Shown here piece by piece: positions 33,352 through 41,891 of a stretch of DNA of 64,000 bases; the stretch's first letter is position 1, and each line of letters starts with the position of its first letter. Below the pieces are notes generated by a model. That model had not been told where the DNA came from and ran no database searches. It saw nothing but the letters and a program-made list of their open reading frames with translations. The stretch comes from Mycolicibacter heraklionensis (GTDB lineage Bacteria; Actinomycetota; Actinomycetes; Mycobacteriales; Mycobacteriaceae), in the NCBI RefSeq assembly GCF_019645815.1, contig NZ_CP080997.1, positions 372,001 through 436,000 on the forward strand, given 5' to 3'. Both the position numbers and the translations under genes were made by a program.

Positions 33352-36216
33352 TCAGCGTTTGCCCGGCGGCCGCGCTCCGCGCTGGATGCCCAGCCCCTTC
33401 ACCGGCGGCTGTTCCTTCGGGGCCTCCGCTTTGGGGGCCTCGATCGGGGCAGCCTCCGCAGTCGCCTCGGGCTCGGTGGCGGTCGATGCCGGCTCAGCGG
33501 CGGCGGCCACCGGTTCCGCAGCTGCCGGGGCAGCAGGAGCGGCCTTCTTGGCGCCGGGCCGACGGGCGCCCGCGGCCATACCCAGACCCTTGACGGGTGC
33601 CGCCGGGGCCGCCGGTGCTGCGGGCGCCGCCGGTGCGGCGGGCTCGGCAGCGGTGGTCGCTTCCGGAGCCGCAGCCGCCGCCGGAGCTGCCTTCTTGGCG
33701 CCCGGGCGCTTGGCGCCGCCGGCGATCCCGAGCCCCTTCACCGGGGCTGCGGGTGCCGCAGGGGCGGCAGTGCCGGCCTCGGCAGCGGGGGCCTCGGCGG
33801 CCGGAGCAGCGGCCGGGGCCGCCTTCTTGGCACCCGGGCGCTTGGCGCCGCCGGCCATCCCCAGGCCCTTGACCGGGGCCGCGGCCTTGGCCTCGGCAGC
33901 CGGCTTCTCCACCGTCGCGGTGGCCACGGCAGCCGGCGCCGGTGCCTTCTCCTCGACCTTCTTCGGGCCGGCCTTGGCGGCGGCCTCGGCAGCGGTGCCC
34001 TTGGCCGGCAACGTCACCGTGGACATGTCCAGGGACTCCAGCAGCAGCTGGGCGATGTCACGCACGTCCACGCCGGAACGCCCGGAGGCTTCGATGCGGT
34101 CATCGACGCCGTCGCTGACCATCACCCGGCAGAACGGGCAGCCGGTGGCGATGGTGGTGGCACCGGTGGCCAGCGCCTCGTCGACGCGGTCGTGGTTCAC
34201 CCGCTTGCCGATGTGCTCTTCCATCCACATCCGGGCGCCGCCGGCGCCGCAGCAGAACGAGCGGTCCTTGTTTCGGGGCATCTCGACCAGGTTGGCTCCC
34301 GACGCCTCGACCAGCTCACGAGGCGGCTCGTAGACCTTGTTGTGGCGGCCCAGGAAGCACGGGTCGTGGTAGGTGACCTCCCGTGACACCGGAGCCACCG
34401 GAATCAGTCTCTTGTCCCGGACCAGTCGGTTGAGCACCTGGGTGTGGTGCAGCACGGTGTATTCGCTGCCCAGCTGCGGGTATTCGCGAGAGATCGTGTT
34501 GAAGCAGTGCGGGCAGCTCGCGATGATCTTGCGGTCGGGCCTGTCCAGACCGTCGAACACCTCGTTGAGCATCTCGACGTTCTGCGAGGCCAACTGCTGG
34601 AACAGGAACTCGTTGCCGGCACGCCGGGCCGGGTCACCGGTGCAGGTCTCCCCGGTGCCCAGCACCAGGAATTTCACGCCGGCAGCGGCCAGCAGCTCGG
34701 CGGTCGCCTTGGTGGTCTTCTTGGCGCGGTCCTCATAGGCCCCAGCGCAGCCCACCCAGAACAGGTACTCGAACCCGTCGAAGCTGTCGACGTCCTGACC
34801 GTAGACCGGGATGTCGAAGTTGAGCTCATCGATCCAGGAGGTGCGCTCCTTGGCGTTCTGCCCCCACGGGTTGCCCTTGTTCTCCAGGTTCTTGAACAGC
34901 ACACCCAACTCGGAGGGGAACTCCGACTCCACCAGCACCTGGTAGCGGCGCATGTCGACGATGTGGTCGATGTGCTCGATGTCCACCGGGCACTGCTCGA
35001 CGCAGGCGCCGCAGTTGGTGCACGACCACAGCACGTCGGGGTCGATCACGCCGCCTTCTTCGGCGGTGCCCACCAGCGGGCGGACGGCCTGCGCCGGGCC
35101 GGAGCCGCCGATGCGCTCGAAGCCCTTCTCCGGCACGTGGTGGCCGGGCAGCGGCTTGGCGTCGGCCAGGTCGACCTCACCGGTCGGCATCGGCTTGTCG
35201 CCAAGCAGGTAGGGGGCCTTGGCCATCCAGTGGTCGCGCAAGTCCATGATGACGAGCTTGGGGCTCAGCGGCTTGCCGGTGTTCCACGCGGGACACTGCG
35301 ACTGGCAGCGGCCACACTCGGTACAGGTGGCGAAGTCGAGCATGCCCTTCCAGGTGAAGTCCTCGATCTTGCCGCGGCCGAACACCGCGTCTTCCGGCGG
35401 GTTGTCGAAGTCCAGGGGCTCGCCCTGGTACTCGATCGGCAGCAGCGGGCCCAGGGCGTTGGGCAGTCGCTTGAAGGTGACGTTGATCGGGGCCAAGAAG
35501 ATGTGCAGGTGCTTGGAGTTCAGCACGATCAGCAGGAAGCCCAGCGCCACCGCAACGTGCAGCAGCAGCGCGGCGGTTTCGATGTTCTCGTTGGCAGCGA
35601 GCCCCAGCGGCGCCATGAGCTTGCCCATGAGATGCGACAGGTAGGCGCCCTTGCCGTAGGGCAGGGTGCCGGTGTTGACCGCGGCGCCGCGCAGCAGCAG
35701 GAAGGTCCAGACCACGTTGAGGATCATCACGAGGATCAGCCAGGCGCCGCCGTTGTGCGAGCCGTAGAACCGCGACGACCGGCCGTGCTCGGTCGGGTTA
35801 CGCAGGACCCGGATGACCATGAACACGAAGATCGACAGGGTGACCGCGGTGATGAAGAAGTCCTGCATGAAGCCCAGGACGTCCCAGCGGCCGACGATCG
35901 GGATGGCGAAGTGCGGGTTGAACATCTGGCCGTAGGCCTCGATGTACACCGTGATCAGCACGAAGAACGCCCACATGGTGAAGAAGTGCGCGATCCCGGG
36001 GATGTTCCACTTCAGCAGCTTGGCCTGGCCGGCGACCTCACGGATCTGGGTCTCGATCCGGGACTTGATGTCGTTCGTCCGCTCGGCGCCGACCTTCTGA
36101 CCGGACATGACCAGTCGGAAGAGCCAGAACACCCGGCGGGCGGCCAGCATGCCAACAAGTGCTGTCATGGACAGGCCGACCACCAGCCTGATCAGCATCT
36201 GGGTATTTTCGGTCAC
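33352..36216 (-). CDS. etfD: Membrane iron-sulfur ETF dehydrogenase-like protein EtfD (Rv0338c homologue)
   Basis: 954 aa. Five or six membrane helices fill residues 1-250. Then come two [4Fe-4S] motifs, CTECGRCQSQCP (about 295) and CTNCGACVEQCP (about 397), and two CCG domains (SCPHCFNT near 566, SFCCGAGGARMW near 653), as in heterodisulfide reductase subunits. In M. tuberculosis EtfD passes electrons from electron-transfer flavoprotein in fatty-acid beta-oxidation to the quinone pool. The C-terminal 240 residues are Ala/Pro-rich with four VKGLG...RPGAKK-type repeats. GTG 36216 has GGGAGAGG upstream. A paired palindromic operator lies 20 bp before it. Confidence 0.92.
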   Translation of the reverse strand: MTENTQMLIRLVVGLSMTALVGMLAARRVFWLFRLVMSGQKVGAERTNDIKSRIETQIREVAGQAKLLKWNIPGIAHFFTMWAFFVLITVYIEAYGQMFNPHFAIPIVGRWDVLGFMQDFFITAVTLSIFVFMVIRVLRNPTEHGRSSRFYGSHNGGAWLILVMILNVVWTFLLLRGAAVNTGTLPYGKGAYLSHLMGKLMAPLGLAANENIETAALLLHVAVALGFLLIVLNSKHLHIFLAPINVTFKRLPNALGPLLPIEYQGEPLDFDNPPEDAVFGRGKIEDFTWKGMLDFATCTECGRCQSQCPAWNTGKPLSPKLVIMDLRDHWMAKAPYLLGDKPMPTGEVDLADAKPLPGHHVPEKGFERIGGSGPAQAVRPLVGTAEEGGVIDPDVLWSCTNCGACVEQCPVDIEHIDHIVDMRRYQVLVESEFPSELGVLFKNLENKGNPWGQNAKERTSWIDELNFDIPVYGQDVDSFDGFEYLFWVGCAGAYEDRAKKTTKATAELLAAAGVKFLVLGTGETCTGDPARRAGNEFLFQQLASQNVEMLNEVFDGLDRPDRKIIASCPHCFNTISREYPQLGSEYTVLHHTQVLNRLVRDKRLIPVAPVSREVTYHDPCFLGRHNKVYEPPRELVEASGANLVEMPRNKDRSFCCGAGGARMWMEEHIGKRVNHDRVDEALATGATTIATGCPFCRVMVSDGVDDRIEASGRSGVDVRDIAQLLLESLDMSTVTLPAKGTAAEAAAKAGPKKVEEKAPAPAAVATATVEKPAAEAKAAAPVKGLGMAGGAKRPGAKKAAPAAAPAAEAPAAEAGTAAPAAPAAPVKGLGIAGGAKRPGAKKAAPAAAAAPEATTAAEPAAPAAPAAPAAPAAPVKGLGMAAGARRPGAKKAAPAAPAAAEPVAAAAEPASTATEPEATAEAAPIEAPKAEAPKEQPPVKGLGIQRGARPPGKR

Positions 36217-36236
36217 GGAGAGCCTCTCCCATCCAC

Positions 36237-36281
36237 AAGTTACCGATCAGTAACTTAGCTATGGTTACTGATGGGTAACTT
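36237..36281. promoter_or_regulatory. Paired GTTAC-N6-GTAAC operators within an 18-bp inverted repeat upstream of etfD
   Basis: Arms 36237-36254 and 36264-36281 match as reverse complements in 17 of 18 bases with a 9-bp spacer. Each arm is itself a palindrome, GTTAC-N6-GTAAC, so two repressor dimers could bind. Centres are 27 bp apart. No regulator gene lies next to it, so the protein acts from elsewhere; a TetR-type lipid-responsive regulator is a reasonable guess. Confidence 0.7.
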
Positions 36282-36432
36282 ACGCCAATCTTGCGCAGCA
36301 CCAGTTCAAGCCCTGCTCGGTGCTCGCCCATAGTGCCACTCCGAGGCCGTTCAGCGCGACAAAGGCTGGCCTAACTGTATCGGCCCGCGACTGTTCAGAC
36401 GGGCTTTCGTGGTGGCTCGGGCCCTAGGGAAA

Positions 36433-37002
36433 TCACAGTCCGGGCAGCGGTATGACGATCGCCGGCGGCCGTCGGGTAGGCGTAGCGGGGGCAGTGGTGG
36501 TGCTCGGTGCTGTTGTCGTGCTCGGTGCTGCGGTGGTGGTCGGCGGCTCGGTGGTGGTGGGCGGTTCGGTGCTCGTCGTGGTGCTTGGCGCCTCGGTGGT
36601 GGACGCGGGGGGCTCGGTTTCCGTCGCCGGCGGCTGGTTTTCGTCGGTGGTGGCGTCGGCAGGGGGCTGCGCCGGGACGGGGGCCTCCTCCGCGGGGGCG
36701 TTGGTGGTGGATGTCACTGAACTGGTCGCCGGCGCGGTGGGCGTCGGTTCCTTGTTCACCAGCCTGACCATGCCCCACACCAGCAGCGCGATCAGGATCG
36801 CGGTCAGCACGCCCAGGAAAACCAGCGCGACTGGTCGCAGATACCACGGGGTCGGCGGCGGTTCGTTCCACTCGGGCTGGCGTCCGGTGGGCTCGCGGTA
36901 CTCGCTGTAGTAGGCCGGCTCGCCATAGTTGCCGTTGTCGCCGTCGCCGTAGCCGGCCATCTGGGTCGGCTCGTTGTTCGGGTCGTCCGGCGATCGGTTC
37001 AC
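36433..37002 (-). CDS. Single-pass membrane protein with Thr/Pro-rich mucin-like tail (Rv0340-like position)
   Basis: 189 aa from GTG 37002. An acidic, Gly/Tyr-rich cytosolic part (1-55) contains PEWNEPPPTPWYLRP before one helix (about 57-80). The outside part (85-175) is nearly all Thr, Pro, Ala and Ser and ends RRPPAIVIPLPGL. The plan matches the genes at 14085 and 37460. O-glycosylation is expected but not shown. The function is unknown. Confidence 0.8.
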   Translation of the reverse strand: MNRSPDDPNNEPTQMAGYGDGDNGNYGEPAYYSEYREPTGRQPEWNEPPPTPWYLRPVALVFLGVLTAILIALLVWGMVRLVNKEPTPTAPATSSVTSTTNAPAEEAPVPAQPPADATTDENQPPATETEPPASTTEAPSTTTSTEPPTTTEPPTTTAAPSTTTAPSTTTAPATPTRRPPAIVIPLPGL

Positions 37003-37062
37003 ACGGACCGAGGGTAGGGGCCGCGCCTGACGAAAACCCGCGACGACACTGGCCGAAACCCG

Positions 37063-37434
37063 TCAGCTGTCCAAACGCCGCCGCGCGACAAGCTCGACCA
37101 CAGCTCGCCAGCCGAGCAGGAAGACGGCGGTGACCGTCGAAGCGACCAGGATGAAACTCTTCGCCACGCCGGCCGAGGTCGCTTCGCGCAAAAGCATGCC
37201 GACCAGCACCGTCGAAATCCAGACCGTCACCCCGGTGGGCCAGAGCGCGGTGGGACTGCGCCAGGCGCGCGACACCAGCCAGCCCAGCACGGTGCCGCTC
37301 AGAAACGGCCAGGCCGTGGTCGCCAAGCCGCTGAGCGTGATGCCCTCGTCGTGGCTACGCCGGCCGAGGGCGCAGAAAATCAGAACGGCCACCACATCGA
37401 TGCCGAGCCAGGCCGACCGCCGCGGTGGTTGCAT
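37063..37434 (-). CDS. DUF3054 small membrane protein
   Basis: 123 aa with four hydrophobic segments. The family signature is the first helix (IDVVAVLIFCALGRRSHDEG) followed by WPFLSGTVLGWL and LWPTGVTVW. DUF3054 proteins occur widely in actinobacteria with no assigned function. It lies between two mucin-like membrane protein genes on the same strand. Confidence 0.87.
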   Translation of the reverse strand: MQPPRRSAWLGIDVVAVLIFCALGRRSHDEGITLSGLATTAWPFLSGTVLGWLVSRAWRSPTALWPTGVTVWISTVLVGMLLREATSAGVAKSFILVASTVTAVFLLGWRAVVELVARRRLDS

Positions 37435-37459
37435 GCGGCGAGAGTACCGGGCCGGTGGG

Positions 37460-38095
37460 CTACCGGTGCGGCGGCAGCGTGATCACCGTCGGCAGCTCCG
37501 GAACCTTGGGGATCGGCGGGATGGTGATCACCGACGGCAGATGCGGTCGGTGACGGTGCGGCGGCTCGCTGGGTGCCGGTGCCTGCTGTGCCGGGGGCTG
37601 CTGCGGCGGGGCCTGTCGGGGCGGGGCCGCCGTCGGCGCGGTGGTGCTGGACGCACTCGATGAGCTGGTCGTGCTGCTGGTGCTGGTCGTGGTGCTGGTG
37701 GTGCTTGACGAGCTGGTCACCGGGGTGGTGCCGCCGCCGGGCCCGCGGCTGGTCAGCTGGATGATTCCCCAGATCACCAGCGCGAGCATCACCGCGATGA
37801 GGCCGAACCAGGCGATCAGCACCGACCGGCGGCGAAACCACGGAGTGGCCGACGACGCAGCGAAATCGACAACCTGCGGGTCGGTCGGCTCGTCGAAGGC
37901 GTTGTAGGCGGCGTATTGGGTCGGGGCGTTCCCGGGCTGGTAGCCGGGCTCGCCGGGGTTACGCCCCGGGTTGGCGGGGCCGAACGGAGCCGGGGGCGGT
38001 CCGGGCGGTTGCGGGCCGCGATGGCCGTAGGGCACGGACCGAGTTTGGTCCTCGCCGGGTTTGCCGGAACCGTCTGAAGATCCGAAGCGCGCCAT
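37460..38095 (-). CDS. Single-pass membrane protein with Pro/Gly-rich cytosolic part and Ser/Thr-rich tail
   Basis: 211 aa from ATG 38095. The N-terminal 90 residues are Pro/Gly-rich and basic; one helix spans about 91-114; then a Ser/Thr tract (about 120-150), a Pro/Gln stretch and a C-terminal alternation of Pro and hydrophobic residues (VITIPPIPKVPELP). The architecture is that of the 36433 and 14085 genes. Role unknown. Confidence 0.8.
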   Translation of the reverse strand: MARFGSSDGSGKPGEDQTRSVPYGHRGPQPPGPPPAPFGPANPGRNPGEPGYQPGNAPTQYAAYNAFDEPTDPQVVDFAASSATPWFRRRSVLIAWFGLIAVMLALVIWGIIQLTSRGPGGGTTPVTSSSSTTSTTTSTSSTTSSSSASSTTAPTAAPPRQAPPQQPPAQQAPAPSEPPHRHRPHLPSVITIPPIPKVPELPTVITLPPHR

Positions 38096-38142
38096 TTCAC
38101 CGATCGTAACGGAAGGCGCTGACAGCCGACTTGGGCGAAAAA

Positions 38143-38703
38143 TCAGAAGGTATCGACGTTGTCGATGCTGACGACCATGCCGTGGCCGGTGCGGTCATTG
38201 GTGAACCGCGTGCCGTTGATATCGGCGTTGATCGTCCATCCTTGCGCTTGGTAGGTCAGGTAGTCGATGGTGACGACCGGGATATCGCCCAGGTTGCCCA
38301 CCACCCACTGCACGGTGCCGTCGGCACTGACACTGACACCGTTGGCGTGCTGGCCGTCTTTGAGCGGGGTGTTGGTGAACTGCGCCTCGCAGTCGACCTG
38401 TGGAGAGGAGATCTGACAGCGGGTTTGGCCGGACTTCGTCTCGATGAAGACGTAACCGTTGTCGTCGGGAGGCAGCGGGATGGCCTCGGCCGGCCGGTTC
38501 GGGACGGCCGACTTGGTCGGACTCGGCGGGCTCGGCGGTGCAGTGCTGGTGCGGGGCGGCCGGAACGACGGCTCCGGCGGCCCACCGCCCGGAGCTGCGG
38601 TCGGGTGGCCATCGACGGTGGTGCTACAGCCCGTCAGCAGCAGCGCGGCCGCCAGTGTCAGCTTTCCGGCCGTCCTGCGTTTCGCCTGGTCTGGTACCCG
38701 CAC
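38143..38703 (-). CDS. lpqJ: Lipoprotein LpqJ
   Basis: 186 aa from GTG 38703, the length recalled for M. tuberculosis LpqJ (Rv0344c) at the same position before ansP2. The lipobox LLTGC directs lipid attachment. A Pro-rich linker (about 35-75) leads to a compact domain with two Cys (GQTRCQISSPQVDCEAQF), likely a disulfide. Envelope protein of unknown function. Confidence 0.85.
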   Translation of the reverse strand: MRVPDQAKRRTAGKLTLAAALLLTGCSTTVDGHPTAAPGGGPPEPSFRPPRTSTAPPSPPSPTKSAVPNRPAEAIPLPPDDNGYVFIETKSGQTRCQISSPQVDCEAQFTNTPLKDGQHANGVSVSADGTVQWVVGNLGDIPVVTIDYLTYQAQGWTINADINGTRFTNDRTGHGMVVSIDNVDTF

Positions 38704-38833
38704 TCATTCCCCCGCTGCGCTGTGTTGCGGCCCAGCGTACGCACCCAGTGACATCAGTGGCTGTAGTGACGCGCGGTACGAGTTCGGTGCCCGACTTTTC
38801 GCAGTGGGCGCACGCCGAGTGGCAAGCCTGCGG

Positions 38834-39016
38834 TCAGGAAAAGTCGCGGAAGGCCAACGCCGCACCGGCGACGGCCGTCACCGCGGCGAGCGCATAACCC
38901 GCCACCGACCACCAGCCGGCGTGCAGGTAGGCGGTGACGGCCACGATGGCGATGGCGCAGAAGACCAGCACCATTCCATACAGCGGGGGTTTGGCTGCGT
39001 AACGATTGCGGGCCAT
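38834..39016 (-). CDS. Small two-helix membrane protein downstream of the permease
   Basis: 60 aa from ATG 39016 with AAGG upstream. Two hydrophobic helices (about 14-33 and 38-56) joined by HAGWW. It begins 14 bp after the permease stop and is likely cotranscribed. No family is recognised. Confidence 0.65.
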   Translation of the reverse strand: MARNRYAAKPPLYGMVLVFCAIAIVAVTAYLHAGWWSVAGYALAAVTAVAGAALAFRDFS

Positions 39017-39030
39017 GTGTTTCGGGCCTT

Positions 39031-40515
39031 CTACTCGTCCGGATCCGGCTGCACGGTCACAGTCGGAGTCTGTTCGGCGGGCGTTTCGGAAACCGCGGCC
39101 GCCGCGGCCTGCACCCGCCCGCGCACCAGGTACCAGCCGACGATCAGTGCGGGCGTGCCGATGATCAGCACCCCCCACACGAACGGGCCGCTGCGGTGAT
39201 CGAACAGCATCAGCACCAGCACACCGGCCAGGAACATCAAGGTCGCGTACCCGCTGTAGGGAGCCAGCGGCATTCGGAACGACGGTCGTCGCAGCACGCC
39301 GGCATTGGCCAGCCGGAGCAACCGCAGCTGGCAGGCCACGATCGTCGCCCACGCCGCCATCACCCCGACCGCGGCGATATTGAGCACGATCTCGAAGGCC
39401 TGCCCGGGGCGCAATGCGTTGAGCACGACGCCCAGCAGGCCGACTCCACTGGTCAGCAGGATGCCGCCGTAGGGCACGCCGTTCTTCGAAATCTTGGCGG
39501 TGAACGCCGGACCACTGCCATTGACCGCCATCGAGTGCAGGATCCGTCCGGTGGAGTACAGCCCGGCGTTGAGGCTGGAGAACGCGGCGGTCAGCACGAC
39601 CAGGTTCATCAGGCTGCCGGCGCCGGTGAAACCGACTTTGGAGAAGAACGTGACGAACGGGCTCTGGTGCTCCTTGAAGGCGGTGTAGGGCAGCAGCAGC
39701 GCCAGCAGCACCACCGATCCCACGTAGAAGATCCCGATGCGGGCCACCACCGAGTTGATCGCGCGCGGCATGACCTTCTCGGGGTCCTGGGTTTCGCCGG
39801 CGGCGGTGCCGACCAGTTCGACCCCGGCGTAGGAGAACACCACCCCAGAGGTCACCAGCACCAGCGGGAGCAGCCCGGTCGGCAGGAACCCGCCGTTCTG
39901 GGACAGAAGGTGCAGGCCGGTTTCCTGGCCGTCGACCTGGTAGCGGCCGCCCAAGAAGATGGTCCCGACGACCAGGAACGTCAGCAGCGCGATGACCTTG
40001 ATCAGCGCGGCCCAGAATTCCAGCTCACCGAAGAGCTTCACCGAGATCAGGTTCATCGACAGCACCGCCAGCAGGGCGATCAACGCCAGGGTCCACTGCG
40101 GGATCACCTCGAACAGGTGCCAATAGTGGAAGTAGCTGGCGATAGCCGTGGTGTCGACGATGCCGGTCATCGACCAGTTCAGGAAGTACAGCCACCCGGT
40201 GACGTAGGCGGTCTTCTCCCCGAAGAATTCACGCGCGTACGAGACGAATGATCCCGACGACGGCCGGTGCAGCACCAGCTCGCCGAGCGCACGCAGGATA
40301 AGGAAGGCAAAGGCGCCACAGACCGCGTAGACGATGAACAGGCCCGGCCCGGCCGAGGCCAGCCGGCCGCCGGCGCCCAGGAACAGCCCGGTGCCGATGG
40401 CACCTCCGAGCGCAATCATCTGCAGCTGCCGGGGGGCCAGGTCCTTGTGGTAGCCCGCGTCCTCGCGGGCCAGCGCAGCCGGGGAAATCGGATGCGGGGC
40501 GGGGGAAAGTGACAT
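39031..40515 (-). CDS. ansP2: AnsP-type amino-acid permease (AnsP2)
   Basis: 494 aa with twelve predicted helices and the amino-acid permease signature near the N-terminus ([17 protein letters not shown]) followed by a [15 protein letters not shown] segment. ATG 40515 gives a length near the roughly 487 aa of M. tuberculosis AnsP2, which lies two genes from lpqJ there too. The expected role is L-asparagine uptake. Its C-terminus is Thr/Glu-rich. Upstream is a gene remnant and then VapBC. Confidence 0.88.
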   Translation of the reverse strand: MSLSPAPHPISPAALAREDAGYHKDLAPRQLQMIALGGAIGTGLFLGAGGRLASAGPGLFIVYAVCGAFAFLILRALGELVLHRPSSGSFVSYAREFFGEKTAYVTGWLYFLNWSMTGIVDTTAIASYFHYWHLFEVIPQWTLALIALLAVLSMNLISVKLFGELEFWAALIKVIALLTFLVVGTIFLGGRYQVDGQETGLHLLSQNGGFLPTGLLPLVLVTSGVVFSYAGVELVGTAAGETQDPEKVMPRAINSVVARIGIFYVGSVVLLALLLPYTAFKEHQSPFVTFFSKVGFTGAGSLMNLVVLTAAFSSLNAGLYSTGRILHSMAVNGSGPAFTAKISKNGVPYGGILLTSGVGLLGVVLNALRPGQAFEIVLNIAAVGVMAAWATIVACQLRLLRLANAGVLRRPSFRMPLAPYSGYATLMFLAGVLVLMLFDHRSGPFVWGVLIIGTPALIVGWYLVRGRVQAAAAAVSETPAEQTPTVTVQPDPDE

Positions 40516-40586
40516 CGCTGCGAGGGTAACGCACCGGGATTGCTGGTCAGGACCAAAACCCATGGCGCTCGGCCCCTGCTGTTTCG

Positions 40587-40680
40587 CTACAGCGAGTTGA
40601 ACCAGTTGCCGATGTCGTCGACGGTGTTCTCGAAGGCGAAGAACCCGATGATGCCCTGGTTGTAGAGATTTCCTGCTGTG
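40587..40680 (-). pseudogene. C-terminal remnant of a lost protein-coding gene
   Basis: On the minus strand a 30-codon stretch ends at stop 40587-40589. It contains [19 protein letters not shown] and then IGNWFNSL, a compositionally normal, aromatic-rich protein end. No start codon or ribosome site exists; the frame hits a stop upstream in the VapBC promoter. It looks like the tail of a gene cut by arrival of the toxin-antitoxin module. The parent family is not recognised. Confidence 0.4.
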
Positions 40681-40694
40681 TCTCGTTCCGTCGT

Positions 40695-40728
40695 GGACTT
40701 AGTCCGACTGGACTAAGTCCGGTACTCT
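40695..40728 (+). promoter_or_regulatory. vapBC promoter with double palindromic operator
   Basis: GGACTTAGTCC (40695-40705) and GGACTAAGTCC (40710-40720) are perfect 11-bp inverted repeats separated by GACT, and each is itself a GGACT/AGTCC palindrome. TACTCT (40723-40728) is a good -10, 7 nt before GTG 40735, so transcription should begin at the start codon. Binding by the VapBC complex would cover the -35 region, the usual autoregulation of such modules. Confidence 0.75.
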
Positions 40729-40734
40729 GGTTGC

Positions 40735-40965
40735 GTGTCAACCGTGAACATCCATGACGCGAAGACGCACCTGTCGAGCCTGCTGGCTCGGGTCGAGAAC
40801 GGCGAGACGATCACGATTGCCCGGGCCGGCAAACCGGTCGCCGATCTGGTCCCGCACCCGCGCGTCGACATCGCCTTCGGGGTGGCCGCCGGACGACTCG
40901 GCTACGACGACGAACACTTCGACGACGTCGACCCGGCGATCAACGCCCTGTTCGGAACCGAATGA
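40735..40965 (+). CDS. vapB: Phd/YefM-type antitoxin of a VapBC module
   Basis: 76 aa. The N-terminal DNA-binding part has the Phd signature: VNIHDAKTHLSSLLARVENGE followed in a second piece by TITIARAGKPVADLVP. The C-terminal part, acidic with aromatic residues (GYDDEHFDDVDPAIN), would wrap the toxin. GTG 40735 sits at the predicted transcription start. It overlaps vapC by 4 bp (ATGA). No module occurs at this place in M. tuberculosis gene order as recalled. Confidence 0.9.
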   Translation: MSTVNIHDAKTHLSSLLARVENGETITIARAGKPVADLVPHPRVDIAFGVAAGRLGYDDEHFDDVDPAINALFGTE

Positions 40966-41345
40966 CCGGTCTGCTGCTGGACACCCACGTGGTGCTGTGG
41001 CTGCTCGACGGCAGCCCCCGGCTGGGAGAGCGGGCACGAGAGCGGATCACTGCCGGCGAGGTCGTCTTCTTCTCGGGTGCGAGCGCCTGGGAGATGTCCA
41101 TCAAGGCGAACCTCGGCAAGCTCGCCCTGCCCGCTGACCTGGACGAGGTGATCGAACGGTCCGGATTGCGTGACCTGCCGGTCACCCGCCGTCATGCCCT
41201 GGCATCGGGCCACACCGTTCTGCCGCACCGGGATCCGTTCGACGCGATCCTGGTCGCCCAGGCCACCGCGGAGCGGCTGACCCTGCTCACGGCCGACGAG
41301 AAGCTCCTCAGCGCCCTGCCCGGCGCCGTCGACGCGACGCGCTGA
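40962..41345 (+). CDS. vapC: VapC toxin, PIN-domain ribonuclease
   Basis: 127 aa. The PIN-domain acidic residues are present: D7 in LLLDTHVVLW, E44 in SAWEMSIK, D91 and D94 in HRDPFDAIL, and D113 in LLTADEKLL. VapC toxins cleave tRNA or rRNA when freed from the antitoxin. Start overlaps the antitoxin stop. The module is complete and presumably active. The PIN type beginning DTHVxLW pairs with Phd-type antitoxins. Confidence 0.92.
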   Translation: MTGLLLDTHVVLWLLDGSPRLGERARERITAGEVVFFSGASAWEMSIKANLGKLALPADLDEVIERSGLRDLPVTRRHALASGHTVLPHRDPFDAILVAQATAERLTLLTADEKLLSALPGAVDATR

Positions 41346-41355
41346 CGCGAGCGAT

Positions 41356-41799
41356 CTACCCAGCGACTGCGACCGCCGCCGCGGCGGCCAGATAGAGAAT
41401 CTCCTCGGCGGTGCGTACCGGCAGTCGGGTCGTCATCGACTTGGGCGGATCAGGCATCCGGGCGGCGTAGATGTTGGCCGGGAACATCGCCAGCATCAAC
41501 AGCAGCAGGCAGACCGCCGCGGCGACGCGGGTGGCGGGAAGCAACAGGCCCACGGCACCCAGCAGCTCCAGTACGCCGGTGATGCTGACCAGCAGTCCCG
41601 GCGCCGGCAGTGCCGGGGGAACGATCGCGATCAGCTGGCTGCGTAGCGGTGGCACGAAATGCGCCGCACCCGTGACGAAGAACATTGCTGCCAGGCCGAC
41701 GCCGATCGCGCGAGCCCAGCTGTCCACGTAGTCGACGCCCAACCAGCCGACGAGCCGCGCGGCAAAGCTGCCCACCAGCAGTGTGATCAGGGGAGCCAT
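41356..41799 (-). CDS. DoxX-family small membrane protein
   Basis: 147 aa from ATG 41799, which has GGAGG five nt upstream. Four hydrophobic helices with the DoxX features FFVTGAAHFVPP and SITGVLELLGAVGLLLP. DoxX-like proteins are linked to redox and envelope stress in mycobacteria. It lies head-to-head with a TetR gene. Confidence 0.85.
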   Translation of the reverse strand: MAPLITLLVGSFAARLVGWLGVDYVDSWARAIGVGLAAMFFVTGAAHFVPPLRSQLIAIVPPALPAPGLLVSITGVLELLGAVGLLLPATRVAAAVCLLLLMLAMFPANIYAARMPDPPKSMTTRLPVRTAEEILYLAAAAAVAVAG

Positions 41800-41816
41800 G
41801 ACCACCTCCGGATCTA

Positions 41817-41879
41817 GACAGTGACAAGTTATGACGCCGAGCGTAAGACCGATATCTAGTCGCTGTCAAGATTGTCTTG
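41817..41879. promoter_or_regulatory. Divergent doxX/tetR control region with inverted repeats
   Basis: Two candidate operators: GACAGTGAC (41817-41825) opposite GTCGCTGTC (41859-41867), one mismatch in nine; and CAAGA-TTG-TCTTG (41867-41879), a perfect 5-bp inverted repeat 12 bp before the tetR ATG. The second is better placed for autoregulation. Short arms make both tentative. Confidence 0.4.
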
Positions 41880-41891
41880 TAGGGTGGCGCC

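Noticed and set aside
34444..36258. 604-aa plus-strand frame over etfD
   Set aside because: Overlaps a certain iron-sulfur protein gene; sequence is low-complexity Gly/Val/Asp/His typical of shadow frames.
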